Origin: Thalassia testudinum
Lineage: Eukaryota > Streptophyta > Magnoliopsida > Alismatales > Hydrocharitaceae
Direction of reading: 5' to 3'
Length of the DNA: 64,000 nucleotides
Assembly: GCA_037157565.1 (NCBI GenBank)
Contig: JAZHRO010000073.1
Location: 97,876,001 to 97,940,000, forward strand
The notes beneath the pieces are model-generated. The model made no database searches, was not told the DNA's origin, and saw only the letters and a program-made list of their open reading frames with translations. This document shows, one piece after another, positions 1 to 10,394 of the stretch. Numbering within the stretch: the first letter of the stretch is position 1; each line of letters opens with the position of its first letter. The position numbers and the translations under genes were made by a program.

Positions 1-984
1 TGTGCGTGGGTGCGCGGAGGGTCTGCAGGAGGGCGCTGGCGCGGTTGTGCGTGGGCGGTGGTCTGCAGGAGGGCGCTTGCGTGGTGGTCTGCAGGCGGTT
101 GGCGTGTGCGGTGGAAGCTGCAGGCGGCTGTTGGAGGATGCTGCAGGCTGGTCTGCAGGCGTTGGAGGAGAGCGCGGGCTGATCTGCAGGCGTGCGCAGG
201 TCTGCAGCCGGTGAGCGGTGGAGGGCGCAGGCGGTCTGGTGGCCGGTTGGAGAGTGCAGGCTGAGGAAGTGGAGGTGAGCGGGTAACTTCAGACGTCTGG
301 GAAATTTCCCAGACGTCTTAAGTTACTGAGAGGGTGGCTGATCAGTAGCTAGGTGGTGGTGGTCTGCGACGACGGCGAGGAAGATGCACGCTAGGGTGCT
401 CACGGTGATGCGGCGAGCTCCGGATGGCGGTGTGGCCTGTCACACCACACGCCCACGGTGGTGGAGACTCGCCGTCACGGTAGAGGCCGGCAGTGTGGAG
501 TGGAAGAGAGAGGTTCTCTCTGCACAGTGGTGGGTCGGTGGCGGAGGCCTTCTGAGCTCGGCTGCCTCCGTGCTCCTTTTGTAGTGGCCTGAACAAATTT
601 GAAATCAGCGGCCGACCAGATCCACCGTATCCGCTCCCCCTTGAATGGCTTTCACTGCATCACGCGGGCGTTGGAGCGGCAGCCAGCCGTTCTGAAAGAA
701 GACGAATAAAGAAAATATTATTAAAATATTAGGGTTATTTATGTATAGACCCTCAACTTCTATGTTAATAAAAACAATATACCTAATTGGTTATCTAATT
801 AGATGAATGCTATTTTAAGCTAATTCTAAATGCACTTAAGATATGAATACAATGTATGGATTATGTAATTAGATTAAAACTATGAATTAATCTATTTACA
901 TCCTAATTTATACTAAATAAATGTTAGAATTAACCTAATGTGTAGGCACTTAAATACTTAAATAGCCCACAACTATGGGCTAAT
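1..984 (-). repeat. 3' LTR of element A (partial)
   Basis: This matches the right LTR of A (7367-9024) from the GC-rich block through the AT-rich U3 to the terminal GGGCTAATCA at 984. About 670 bp of the LTR lie outside the window. The first 260 bases are GC-rich and carry about eight CTGCAG sites. The open frames here (2-264, 342-596) are LTR sequence, not genes. Confidence 0.92.
284..325. repeat. 42-bp near-perfect palindrome in the LTR of A
   Basis: Two 21-base arms meet at 304/305 with a single unpaired position. The inner 28 bp (291-318) is a perfect palindrome built on AGACGTCTGGGAAA and its complement, and it contains two GACGTC (ACGT-core) sites. The same place in the other LTR (about 8309-8356) keeps the layout but has several mismatches. 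Confidence 0.9.
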
Positions 985-1010
985 CACTTAGTTCTTTCTT
1001 TATAAGCTCG
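985..1010 (-). other. Polypurine tract of element A, derived from integrase coding sequence
   Basis: Read on the minus strand, AAAGAAAGAACTAAG directly precedes the TG of the 3' LTR. It is purine-rich, so it can serve as plus-strand primer. In the frame downstream of the 1170 shift the same bases encode YKERTK, which matches the YKERVK of the integrases of B and C. Confidence 0.6.
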
Positions 1011-1084
1011 AGAGGTGTCATAAGCATCATTCCTCAGCTCCTCAAGCTCACTTAATTCTAGAAGTCATGCCTTACCTGCCTTTT

Positions 1085-4000
1085 CTAAATCCTTGTTAAC
1101 AGTTCGAATAGCCCAAAGTGCTTTATGTTCCAACTCAATAGGTAAATGGCATGCTTTTCCATACACCATTCTAAGGGAGAAGTACCCAAAGGGGTCTTAT
1201 AGGTCGTTCGATAAGCCCACAAAGCATCATCGAGCTTTTGGGACCAGTCTTTCCTATCAGGTCTAACGATCTTTTCGAAAATATTTTTTATCTCCCTATT
1301 TGATACTTCAACCTGGCCACTTGTCTGAGGGTGGTAAGGGGTAGCAACCTTGTGAGTCACTTCCAAACTCTTGATTAACTGATTGAAGTGGTGGTTTCGG
1401 AAATGAGGTCCCCTATCACTCATAATAGTCTTGGGGCAGCCAAAACGGGATATGATATTGGCCTTCACAAATTTCAAAACCACAGAGCGATCATTTGTGC
1501 GCGTAGGAATGGGTTCTATCCATTTAGAGACATAATCAACTACCACCAAGATATATTCAAAACCATGGGACGACGGTAAGGGGCCCATAAAGTCAATGCC
1601 CCACACATAAAAAATTTCAATAGATTGAATAGGATGTTGAGGCATTTCATTCTTCTTCCCAATCGTTCCAGTCCGTTGACATCTAATACAGGCCTTAACA
1701 AAATTATGAGAATCCTTAAAAAAGGAAGGCCACCAAAAATCGGACTGGAGAACCTTAAAAGTAGTTTTCTTAGCTCCAAAGTGTCCTCCACAATGAAGTT
1801 CATGGCAAAAACTCATCACACTTTGTTGTTCCTCTTCAGGCACACAACGTCTCAATACTTGGTCTTGTCCAATCCTAAATAATTCCAGCTCTTCCCAATG
1901 AAAATATCTTGCTTGAGAAATGAATCTCTTTCTTTTCTGCTCATCCCAAGAGCCAGGAGTTTGTCCAGTGACCAAGTAATTTACAATGTCTGCATACCAA
2001 GGTAAAGTTGGTGTCACCGCCATCAGAGTTTCATCAGGAAATGTCTCGCAAATGTCTCCAGAAAGAGAGTCATTAAGAGGAAGGCGAGACAGGTGGTCAG
2101 CCACAACATTTTCTACTCCTTTCTTTTCACGTATTTCTATGTCAAATTCTTGAAGGAGTAGGATCCACCTAATCAGATGTGGCTTAGAATCTTTCTTAGC
2201 AATGAGATGTTTCACTGCTGCATGATCAGTAAAAATAACCACCTTAGACCCAAGTAGATAAGACCTAAACTTCTCCAGAGCAAAAACTACAGCAAGTAAT
2301 TCCTTTTCAGTGATGGTGTAGTTTTGCTGAGGTTCGGTTAAAGTCTTGCTTGCATAATGCAGCACATGAGGTCTTCCCTCAACCCTTTGTCCAAGGACAG
2401 CTCCCACTGCATAATCTGAAGCATCACACACAAGCTCAAATGGGAGTGTCCAATTAGGAGCTTGGAGAATAGGCGCAGAGATCAAGGCCTCCTTTAGAGT
2501 CTGAAAGGCGTCGGCACACTTTGAATCAAAACTGAAGGAAGATTCCTTCACCAACAAGTCACAAAGTGGCCTAGAAATCTTATTAAAATTTTTAATAAAG
2601 CGCCTATAAAAGCCAGCATGGCCTAGAAAGGATTTAATCTGTTTGACATTCGTAGGCAATGGAAGTTTGGAAATAGAATCAATCTTGGCTTTATCTACTT
2701 CCAAACCTCGCTCAGATACAACATGCCTAAGTACAATTCCTTTCTGTACCATGAAGTGACTCTTCTCCCAGCTGAGGACTAAACCAGTTTCCTTACATCG
2801 TTTCAACACATTCTCCAGGTGCAAGAGACACTGGTCGAAAGATGAGCCAAAAATAGAGAAGTCATCCATAAATACTTTGACACACTCGTAAATCATGTCC
2901 GAAAAGATAGACATCATACACCACTGGAAAGTTGCAAGGACATTACATAATCCAAACGGCATACACCTGAATGCAAAAGTACCGTAAGGACTCGTGAATG
3001 TTGTCTTTTCCTGGTCATCAGGAAAGACTGCCACCTGATTGTACCCAGAATATCCATCGAGAAAGCAATAGTACTTATTCCCTGCCAATTTTTCGAGAAT
3101 TTGATCAATAAAAGGCAAAGGAAAGTGATCCTTCTGGGTAGCGATGTTTAGCTTGCGGTAATCAATACAGACCCTCCATCCAGTTGAGGGTCTAGTGACA
3201 ACTTGTTCACCTTGGTCATTGAGTTCCACAGTAAAGCCTGCCTTCTTTGGCACCACATGAATGGGGCTGACCCATTTACTGTCAGCAATGGGATATATGA
3301 TCCCGGCATCCAACCACTTCAGGATTTCCTTTTTTACAACCTCCCTCATATTAGGGTTTAGACGTCTCTGCATGTCCCTAAAAGGCTTGATGGAATCATC
3401 AGTATAAATGTGGTGCATGCAGAGTGTAGAGTCTATACCCTTAATGTTTGCAATGCTCCAAGCAATAGCTTCCTTGTGCCTAGATAGGCATTCAATCAAG
3501 GCTCCCTCCTGTGCCTCAGATAGCACAGCAGAAATGATAACGGCGAGTGTATCATTGGCACCTAGGAAAACATACTTGAGAGTGTCAAGGAGCGGTTTTA
3601 ACTCAATGTCGGGGGCTTGTATGGTTGAGGGTTTCATAATAGATGTCCCCATCTCAGGTAGCAAATCTACCTTCGGCGGAAATGATGGGGGAAGAGACTC
3701 GGCAGAAACTCCTAGCAATTCCTCTAGTTCTAGTATATCCCCTTCACATTCCTCCAAGAGATGGGAATGCTCATTTAGCATGACATGCTGAAGGGGGTCA
3801 TCACATAACATTGCAGGAGTTGCCTCTTCAATCAGGTCATCTATTACCTCAACTTGAGAACAATCCTCAAGTCCGGCTTGTTTGTAAGCATCAAACACAT
3901 TAAGCCGGATTTTCCTGTTCCCAAAGCCCATTTTCGATGCCCCAGTATTGCAATTAATTGAAGCATGAGAAGTTGCAAGGAAGGGGCAGCCCAAAATGAT

Positions 4001-4354
4001 GGAGGGTTTGGTTGGCTTGTTTGTAGGATCAGTGTCCAAAACTAAGTCAACGGGAAAGAAGAAATCCTCCACTCTTATGAGGACATCTTCCAAAATTCCC
4101 CGTGGTGTCTTAAGTGATCGATCAGTAACTTGAAGGATTATAGGGCTAGGCTTCAGATTGCCTCCCCCAAGTTGTTCATACGTGTAGCTCGGAAGGATGT
4201 TCACCCCCGCACCCAGATCAAGTAGAGCCTCATCAATTTGTAAGTCACCAATAACTACAGAGATGTATGGGGCTCCTGGGTCCTTAAGTTTCGGGGGTGT
4301 GCCATGTTGAACAATTGAGCTAATAGAATTAGGCAGGACAACTTTTGATTGGAC
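1085..4354 (-). CDS. pol: Pol polyprotein of A: protease, reverse transcriptase, RNase H, integrase (C-terminus lost)
   Basis: The frame is open from just after a TAG at 4355-4357; the first start-like codon is GTG at 4204, from which residues are counted. It is the downstream part of a gag-pol frame, not a separate gene. Protease: the active site LLDLGAG lies just upstream of residue 1. RT: VCIDYRKLN near 345 and catalytic FMDD near 443. RNase H: CDAS near 590, TDH near 657 and VADH near 700. Integrase: HHCC zinc finger near 795-830, then the triad D in GIDFM (about 870), D in SDRG (about 928) and E in QVEVSNRE (about 962). A shift near 1170-1173 puts the last residues out of frame. The integrase frame then runs to the LTR but stops before the GPY/F module seen in C. 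The product copies element RNA and inserts the DNA; this copy cannot make a full protein. Confidence 0.93.
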   Translation of the reverse strand, partial: VQSKVVLPNSISSIVQHGTPPKLKDPGAPYISVVIGDLQIDEALLDLGAGVNILPSYTYEQLGGGNLKPSPIILQVTDRSLKTPRGILEDVLIRVEDFFFPVDLVLDTDPTNKPTKPSIILGCPFLATSHASINCNTGASKMGFGNRKIRLNVFDAYKQAGLEDCSQVEVIDDLIEEATPAMLCDDPLQHVMLNEHSHLLEECEGDILELEELLGVSAESLPPSFPPKVDLLPEMGTSIMKPSTIQAPDIELKPLLDTLKYVFLGANDTLAVIISAVLSEAQEGALIECLSRHKEAIAWSIANIKGIDSTLCMHHIYTDDSIKPFRDMQRRLNPNMREVVKKEILKWLDAGIIYPIADSKWVSPIHVVPKKAGFTVELNDQGEQVVTRPSTGWRVCIDYRKLNIATQKDHFPLPFIDQILEKLAGNKYYCFLDGYSGYNQVAVFPDDQEKTTFTSPYGTFAFRCMPFGLCNVLATFQWCMMSIFSDMIYECVKVFMDDFSIFGSSFDQCLLHLENVLKRCKETGLVLSWEKSHFMVQKGIVLRHVVSERGLEVDKAKIDSISKLPLPTNVKQIKSFLGHAGFYRRFIKNFNKISRPLCDLLVKESSFSFDSKCADAFQTLKEALISAPILQAPNWTLPFELVCDASDYAVGAVLGQRVEGRPHVLHYASKTLTEPQQNYTITEKELLAVVFALEKFRSYLLGSKVVIFTDHAAVKHLIAKKDSKPHLIRWILLLQEFDIEIREKKGVENVVADHLSRLPLNDSLSGDICETFPDETLMAVTPTLPWYADIVNYLVTGQTPGSWDEQKRKRFISQARYFHWEELELFRIGQDQVLRRCVPEEEQQSVMSFCHELHCGGHFGAKKTTFKVLQSDFWWPSFFKDSHNFVKACIRCQRTGTIGKKNEMPQHPIQSIEIFYVWGIDFMGPLPSSHGFEYILVVVDYVSKWIEPIPTRTNDRSVVLKFVKANIISRFGCPKTIMSDRGPHFRNHHFNQLIKSLEVTHKVATPYHPQTSGQVEVSNREIKNIFEKIVRPDRKDWSQKLDDALWAYRTTYKTPLGTSPLEWCMEKHAIYLLSWNIKHFGLFELLTRI

Positions 4355-4357
4355 CTA

Positions 4358-6037
4358 TTTTCCAGATTGCCACTTTTTCGTGCACAGGTCCTTTAAGAAG
4401 CGAGCATAAGATGGAATCTGCCTGATAGCTTCAAGCAAAGGTAGGTTAATCTGCACTTGCATGAAAGTTTCCATAATCTCATCCGTCTTATCTTTGGCTC
4501 CAGATGAGCTAGCAGAAGTCTACCCAGAGGTGGATAAGCGCTCTGGAAAAGGCACTCTCGATCTCTGGGTGGAAGGGTTTTCATGTTGATTAAGGGGTGG
4601 AATGGGGGCAACTTCTTCCGGTTAGGTGATTTCAAGCGAAGATTTAGGCAAGTCTTCTCCGGTGGGGGTGAAAGTCGGGGTGGATGGTTTTTTTGGGGGT
4701 GAGACTATAGGAGTATCGAGTTTGGAATTTTCTTTCCCACTCCTCAGAATAGTCACCGCCTGAGCATACTCCCTAAAGACAATCCCTTTTCCTTTAGGAT
4801 TTTTCTCAGCAGCACTGGGGAGCTTCCCAATCTCCCTCTATCTAACAGCCTCAACAAGGTGTCCAATTTGTGATTTCATCTCATGTATAGCCTTGTCATG
4901 AGATTGGATGATGGCACTTTGACTTTCTTGCATAGTTTTCAACATCGCCTTTAATTCATCCATCTCAGAGGTTTTAGGTTGGGCAAAGGTCTGAGGTTGG
5001 TTCATTTGATGGTTTTGAAAGGATTCTGGTTTGTAATTCCCTGAATTTGAGACATTTCCTTGTCTCCATGAAAAGTTTGGGTGGTTCCTCCATCCCTCAT
5101 TATAAGTGTTGGAGAAAGGATCATTACGAGGTCTTGGACGGAACCCTTGAGTGGCATTCAAATCTGCTTGTACAAGCTCAGGGAATTGGGAGGCCAAGTG
5201 GCAATCCACAGTGGCGTGTGTATTGCCTTGAGAAGTTACGCATTCGGAAGCTTGGGATGTGGAGGTGTTAGGTACGAATGAACTCGGGTTTGACATAAGC
5301 CTGCCCATGTTTTGATTCAATAATTGAATCTGATAGGCTAAATTCTAGGTGTCCCTTGCTTCATTCGCCTCCAACTTTCTTTGCATGAGAGTGGGCTTTC
5401 TATCCATGTAGGTAGAATTTAAGTGAATAGAATTCTCACTCAAAGTATCAAATAAGTTCCGAGCTTCATCCTCAGTCTTAGATAGAAAGGCTCCTGCACA
5501 GGCACCATCCACAGTTTGCCTATGCGAATCATTAAGTCCGGTGTAGAACCTTTCAACCAGTTGCCATTTAGGCACCTGGTGATGTGGGAAAAGTCTCAAC
5601 AAATCGTTAAAGCACTCCCACGCATCATGGATTGCTTCCCCATCCTTTTGAACAAAACTCATAATTTCCCTCCTAAAGTGATTTGTTTTGCTCATGGGGA
5701 AGTACTTCTTCAAAAACTCCTTCTTTAGGGCATCCCAAGTATTTATATTATCAAGGGTGTGATACCAATACTTTGCTTTGTCCTTTAGGGAGAAGGGAAA
5801 GAGGGTACGCATTTGAGCGTCATCAGTAATGCTCTGCAGCTTCACCATGGAACAGACCTCGGTGAATTCCTCAATATGCCTGTAAGGGTCTTCCCTAGTA
5901 GGACCATAAAAGGAGGGTAGCAAGGATATGGTACTACTTTTGATCTCATACGGATTGTCCCCTCCAGGTCTACGTAGTGCTGGGCCAGCTTGATTGGTTG
6001 GGATGAAATATTCCTTAAGGCTCCTTTGACCGGCCAT
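4358..6037 (-). pseudogene. gag: Gag of element A with linker to protease
   Basis: This is the structural capsid/nucleocapsid part, in the same frame as pol. Stops are TAG at 5345-5347, TAG at 4838-4840, TAA at 4622-4624 and TAG at 4520-4522. The capsid core shows DPYRHIEEF, LKDKAKYWYHTL and LKKYFP, typical of plant retrotransposon Gag. A zinc-knuckle-like stretch reads C-VT-S-QGNT-H-ATVD-C, so the second cysteine of CX2CX4HX4C is serine. The stretch before protease has the QINLPLLEAI and IPSYARFLKDLC blocks characteristic of Athila-type elements. ATG at 6035-6037 is the first start, but plausible coding continues upstream in frame to a stop at 6128-6130, so the true start is uncertain. Confidence 0.88.
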
Positions 6038-7346
6038 ATCTACCCTTGGAAGGTCTCTTCTTAGGATTCTTTCAGGTTCAGGATCAAATACAAGTTGTCT
6101 CCTAAGAGAACGCCTACCAAGAATGCACTATAAACACAATTCAAAAGGACTTGTTTGGTCTTTACAGATTTAGGCTTTTGACTTTAGTTCAAATTGTAGG
6201 TGAGAAAACAAGTTGCCCAATCAATTACGCGCCTATTGTCAACCTTCGAAATGCCTAGAAAGACCTAGTTGGAGCTTAGGTATTCTTCCCTAAATGTCAA
6301 ATGGTTAAGTAAATCCAAAGACGGAAGATCGAGGGATGCAAGTAGGCCTAAGCCTTCCTTTGAAGCTGTACTTTCGCGGTGCTTCTCAACTACCCCCAAA
6401 AATCCGTGACAGGGTATCCCCCTCTTTGGATTTACAAAACCTTCGATCTCAAGTTCCGAATACTTCAGAATCCAACAGTAGGAGGGCTCTTGTCCTAGTC
6501 GTTTCAAGACTTAGAAGTGTTTAAATGAGTGTTGTGGTGCAACAGATATAAGTGTGCATTCACCGCAAAAGGATTTTGAGTTTTGAATCGCACACCACGT
6601 TTTACAATCAAGTCCTTGATTTTTAAAATGTCCCTCTTTTAATTAGTCCCTTTTTTTTATAAAATATGTGACCACTTGTTAAATAGCTTCAAGACAAACT
6701 TTATGGTCATTGAATTAATTCCAAATGCAATGCATGATCAAGAATAGGATGCAAAGTAAGAACATGCGTACCTTGCTTCCAGCAATCGACGATGAAAGAA
6801 TGCACGCAATGTAGAGAAATAAATCTAGAGGCTGCTCATACAGACCTAAATGGTTCATCCTAGGGCAGGAAGCTTCTAGCAGGCAGCACATTTTTTTATT
6901 TTTAAAATTTTTAAAATTTTTAAACTACTTATGCATAAGCAAATAAAAGTAATCAATAAACTAAAAACCTAAATCTAAAGAAAAGGGAACATGCTCCCAA
7001 AAATTACCCAACACGGGCCCAAAACAAAATCGTGGAACAAACCCCTTAAAATATACCCCAGAACAAGGGTTTCAAACAAAATGCAATGAAAAATTAAATC
7101 TAAAGTCTTAATTCTATTCTAACTAGCGACTAAATATACAATGATGTCCGTCACGTCCTCGTACTTCTCCTCCTTTCCAAAATAGCTCATCCAATTCTCC
7201 TCTGGCGACGTCAAGGGTCGCCTCTCACACTGGCTGATTCTTGCACAAATTTTCTTGCACTGGAAAGAAAATAATAAATGGTAAAATGACTGTGCAATTG
7301 ACAAATAATCAAAACAAAATCAGGTGAAATTATTGCATCTGTTGCG
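6038..7346 (-). other. 5' leader of element A (non-coding)
   Basis: This 1.3-kb untranslated leader lies between PBS and gag. It matches the leader of element D (29714-30071 and 39144-39675), for example around the shared CTCTTGTCCTAG and AAATAAATCTAGAGG blocks. I see no credible gene; short frames at 6265-6507 and 7119-7304 lack support. Confidence 0.8.
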
Positions 7347-7364
7347 TCCCCAGCAACGATGCTA
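7347..7364 (-). other. Primer-binding site of A, decayed tRNA-Asp type
   Basis: The minus strand reads TAGCATCGTTGCTGGGGA, two bases from the LTR end. It differs at three positions from TGGCGCCGTTGCTGGGGA in D and C, which is itself one base from the complement of plant tRNA-Asp 3' end. Confidence 0.8.
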
Positions 7365-7366
7365 TT

Positions 7367-9024
7367 TGACTAGTCGATTGTTCGTTTTAAAGTCATTTGT
7401 AGTTTTATGTGGTGGAAAAATCGACTAATCAATATTTAAAAAGAAATAACCACTCGTAGAGGAGCGGGTCATATCCACAAGGAGAAAATGACGTATTTAA
7501 ATTCGCACCAATTAAAAACGTTTGTTCATAGTTAGTTTGGACAAGAATCAAGCCAGAATTGCCTTCAGATTAAGGTTGAAACAAGAAACAATGCTGAAAT
7601 AGCAATTATGAGTAACTAGAGGATATTTGCCGCAATGCATAATCAATAAAATATTAATAAAAATTGACAATGGCAGAAAATGTAATTTTTAATGGCCCGG
7701 TTAATGTAGCAAAACAGGGGATTTTTTCCCCTTTGGCATGCACGACGAGGAGTGGACAGCCGGACGTGGGAAGCTCGGAGGAAGTTCCTTGGACTGAGGG
7801 CTTCGAAATGGTGGTGGTGGTGTGTCGGGCGGCAGCCGGAGTCGACTGGACAACCTCCGGCGGAGGTGGCTACAACCAGTGCTGCAGCTGCTGTTGGCGG
7901 GCGATGCGCATTGGCTGGAGGGCGCGGAAGGACTGCTGCGGCGTGGGGGCACATTGCAGCCAGTGTTGCAGCTGGCTGGAGGCGTGGACGCTCATTGCTA
8001 GCGGTGAGCGCGGTTCTGCTGGCGGGAGGCGTTGCAGGCGCGGGAGGCGGTGCAAGCGTGGGAGAACGCCGCAGCTGGCGGGAGGCGTGGGCACGTGCGC
8101 AGCCTGTGAGTGCGGTTGCTGCAGGCGTGGGTGCACACGGATGAAGGCTGCAGGCACAAGGGTGGTGGTGCGGGCATGAGCAGTGAGATGCTGCAGGCGC
8201 GGGAAGCACAGGTGCGTGGGCGATTGTGGTTGTGCGGGTCGCTGCAGGCGGAAGGTGAGCGGGTGAGGGCTGGAGGCTGTGCAAGCCTTGCGTGTGGCTG
8301 GAGTGGTGCGGGTGGCTTCAGACGTATGGGAAATTTCCCGAACATCTTAAGTGACTGAGGATGTGATTGCACAGAGGCTGCGGCAGTGGTTCTTGGTGAC
8401 GACGGCGAGGGAGATGTACGCTAAGGTGCTCACGGTAATGTGGACGAGCTACGGATGGCGATGTGGCCTGTCACACCACACGCCCACGGTGGTGGAGACT
8501 CGCCGCCACGGTTGAGGACGGCGGTGTGGAATGGAAGAAAGGAGATCTCTCTGCACAATGGTGGGTCGGTGGTGGAGGCCTCCCGAGCTCGGCTGCCTCC
8601 CTCCTCCTTTTGTAGTGGCCTGCACAAATTTGAAAGCAGCTGCCCGACCAGATCCAACATATCCGCTCCTCCTTGAATGGGTTCTTCACTGCAGCAGCTG
8701 GTGGCATTGGAGTGGCAGCCAGCCGTTCCTGCAAGAAGAAGAATAAAGAAAATAATGTTAAAATATTATGTTCATTTATATACAAACCCTCAACTTTTAT
8801 GTTAATGAAAACAATGTACCTAATTGGTTAACTAATTAGATGAATGTCATTCTAAGCTAATTCTAAATGCACTTAAAATATGAATGCAATGCATGGATTA
8901 TGTAATTAAATTAAAAATATGAATTAATCTATTTACATCCTAATTTATGCTAAATAAATGTTAGAATTAACCTAATGTCTAGGCACTTAAATACTTAAAT
9001 AGCCCACAACTATGGGCTAATCAA
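7367..9024 (-). repeat. 5' LTR of element A (1658 bp)
   Basis: The termini are TGACTAGTCG and GGGCTAATCA as read on the plus strand. It repeats 1-984. A GC-rich middle (about 7740-8330) carries several CTGCAGG sites and yields long spurious frames in every phase, such as 7643-8284. The conserved motif next to the 3' end (GTCATATCCACAAGGAG on the plus strand, about 7467-7483) confirms minus orientation. Confidence 0.93.
8775..8782 (-). promoter_or_regulatory. Probable TATA box of the A 5' LTR
   Basis: The minus strand reads TATATAAA about 245 bp inside the LTR. The other A LTR (about 738) and the D LTR (41350-41358) have related AT-rich sequence at a similar place, so this is a likely core promoter. 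Confidence 0.5.
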
Positions 9025-10382
9025 TATCGACCCGTATAGCAAACTCGTGGAGTGTTTGCATTGATTACAGAAAACTCAATTCCTCCACGAAGAAGGATCA
9101 TTTCCCACTACCGTTCATTGAATAGATTCTTGAGAAACTAGTGGAAAATCAATTCTTCTGCTTTTTGGATGGGTACTCCGATTACGATCAGGTCACAATC
9201 CATCCCGAGGACCAAGAGAAGACTACCTTCACCTACCCCTTTGGGACATACGCATTCCGAAGGATGCCGTTCGGTCCCTGCAATGCACCCGCTACTTTTC
9301 AGCAATGCATCCTTGCCATATTCTCAGATTTGGTAGGTGAATATCTTGAAGTCTACATGGATGACTTCTCGGTATTTGGTGAATCATTTGATGATTGCCT
9401 CCTACACTTGGTCCAAATCCTCAGGCAATGCATCGATGTGAACTTGGTTCTTTCCTCGGAAAAGAGCCACTTCATGGTACTTGAGGGAATTGTCTTGGGA
9501 CATCTCGTCTCTGAAAAAGGCATCCAGGTTGATCGAGCCAAGGTAAATTTGATTTCCAAACTCCCTATGCCTAGCTCAGTCAAAGACATTTGATCCTTCC
9601 TGGGGCACGGTTGATTTTTACCATTGATTCATTCCCGATTTCTCGAAAATCGCATACCCCCTGATTAATCTTTTATCTAAGGATGTCCCCTTTGAAATCT
9701 CCAAGGAGGGCACTCAGGCGTTTGAAATCCTGCATGATCGAGTTACCTAAGCACCTATCCTGCAGTCCCCTGATTGGTCTCAACCCTTTGAGATCATGTG
9801 CGATGCATTTGATTATGCTGTAGGGGCGGTACTTGGGCAGAAAATAGACGGGAAACCCGTGGTCATCTACTACGCTATCAAGACACTTGACAAGGCTCAG
9901 CGTAACTATACAGTTACTGAGAAAGAGCTACTAGCTTCGTATTTGCCTTGGAAAAATTCAGATCATATCTTTTGGGTTCCCATGTTATAATATACTTAGA
10001 TTACATTGCAGTGAGGTACCTCCTTGCAAAGAAGGACACGAAACCTTGACTAATCCGCTGGATCTTGCTGTTGCAAGAGTTCGATCTTGAGATTCATGAT
10101 AAAGAGGGAAAGCAGAACGTGGTAGTTGACCACTTATCCTGCTTACCTTCTAACAGTATCGACCCTTCCGGACCCATCATAGGACATTTTCCCCATGAGT
10201 GCCTCCTGACTATTAGTATAGGACTTCTTTGGTTTGTTGATTTAGTAAACTACTTGGCATTACATCAGATCCCATCCAATTGGCTGAAGGCCAAGAAAAA
10301 CAAATTGCTTTCCGATGCCAAGTACTACATGTGGGAAGATCCGTACCTCTTCTGCTTTGGTGCTGATCATATCATTGGATGA
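9025..10382 (+). pseudogene. pol: Reverse transcriptase / RNase H remnant of element B
   Basis: RT begins inside the fingers domain (VCIDYRKLN-like, about 9050). FFCFLDGYS is near 9160, MPFG near 9265 and the catalytic YMDDF at about 9355-9369. The main open stretch is 9141-9593. RNase H follows with [14 protein letters not shown] (from 9799) and TEKELLA (about 9915). The tether LEIHDKEGKQNVVVDHLSCL is within 10065-10382. Stops occur at 9122-9124 (TAG) and 9591-9593 (TGA), and there are frame changes near 9940 and 10050. The N-terminal fingers, protease and gag are not in the window. It is non-functional. Confidence 0.85.
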
Positions 10383-10394
10383 TGCATCCCAAAA

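Larger units (their letters stand above)
1..9024 (-). mobile_element. Element A: Athila-like Ty3/gypsy retrotransposon, minus strand, 3' LTR cut by window edge
   Basis: On the minus strand the order is 5' LTR (7367-9024), PBS, leader, gag, pol and 3' LTR (1-984, truncated by the window). Both LTRs end at the same TGATTAGCCC terminus, at 984 and 9024. The base after 9024 is inside the RT gene of element B, so A inserted there. ATATC at 9025-9029 is the expected right TSD; its partner would lie left of base 1. The internal region is only about 6.4 kb, because the 3' LTR starts directly after an integrase reading frame lacking its C-terminus. All coding is in one frame apart from a shift near 1170. 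Confidence 0.93.

Noticed and set aside
3408..3791. 127-codon plus-strand ORF
   Set aside because: It is antisense to the pol frame of A, which has clear motifs.
7643..8372. Ala/Pro/His-rich and Gly/Arg-rich ORFs in several frames (also 40074-41036)
   Set aside because: They sit in the GC-rich middle of A and D LTRs, are open in many frames at once, and are not conserved as protein between copies.
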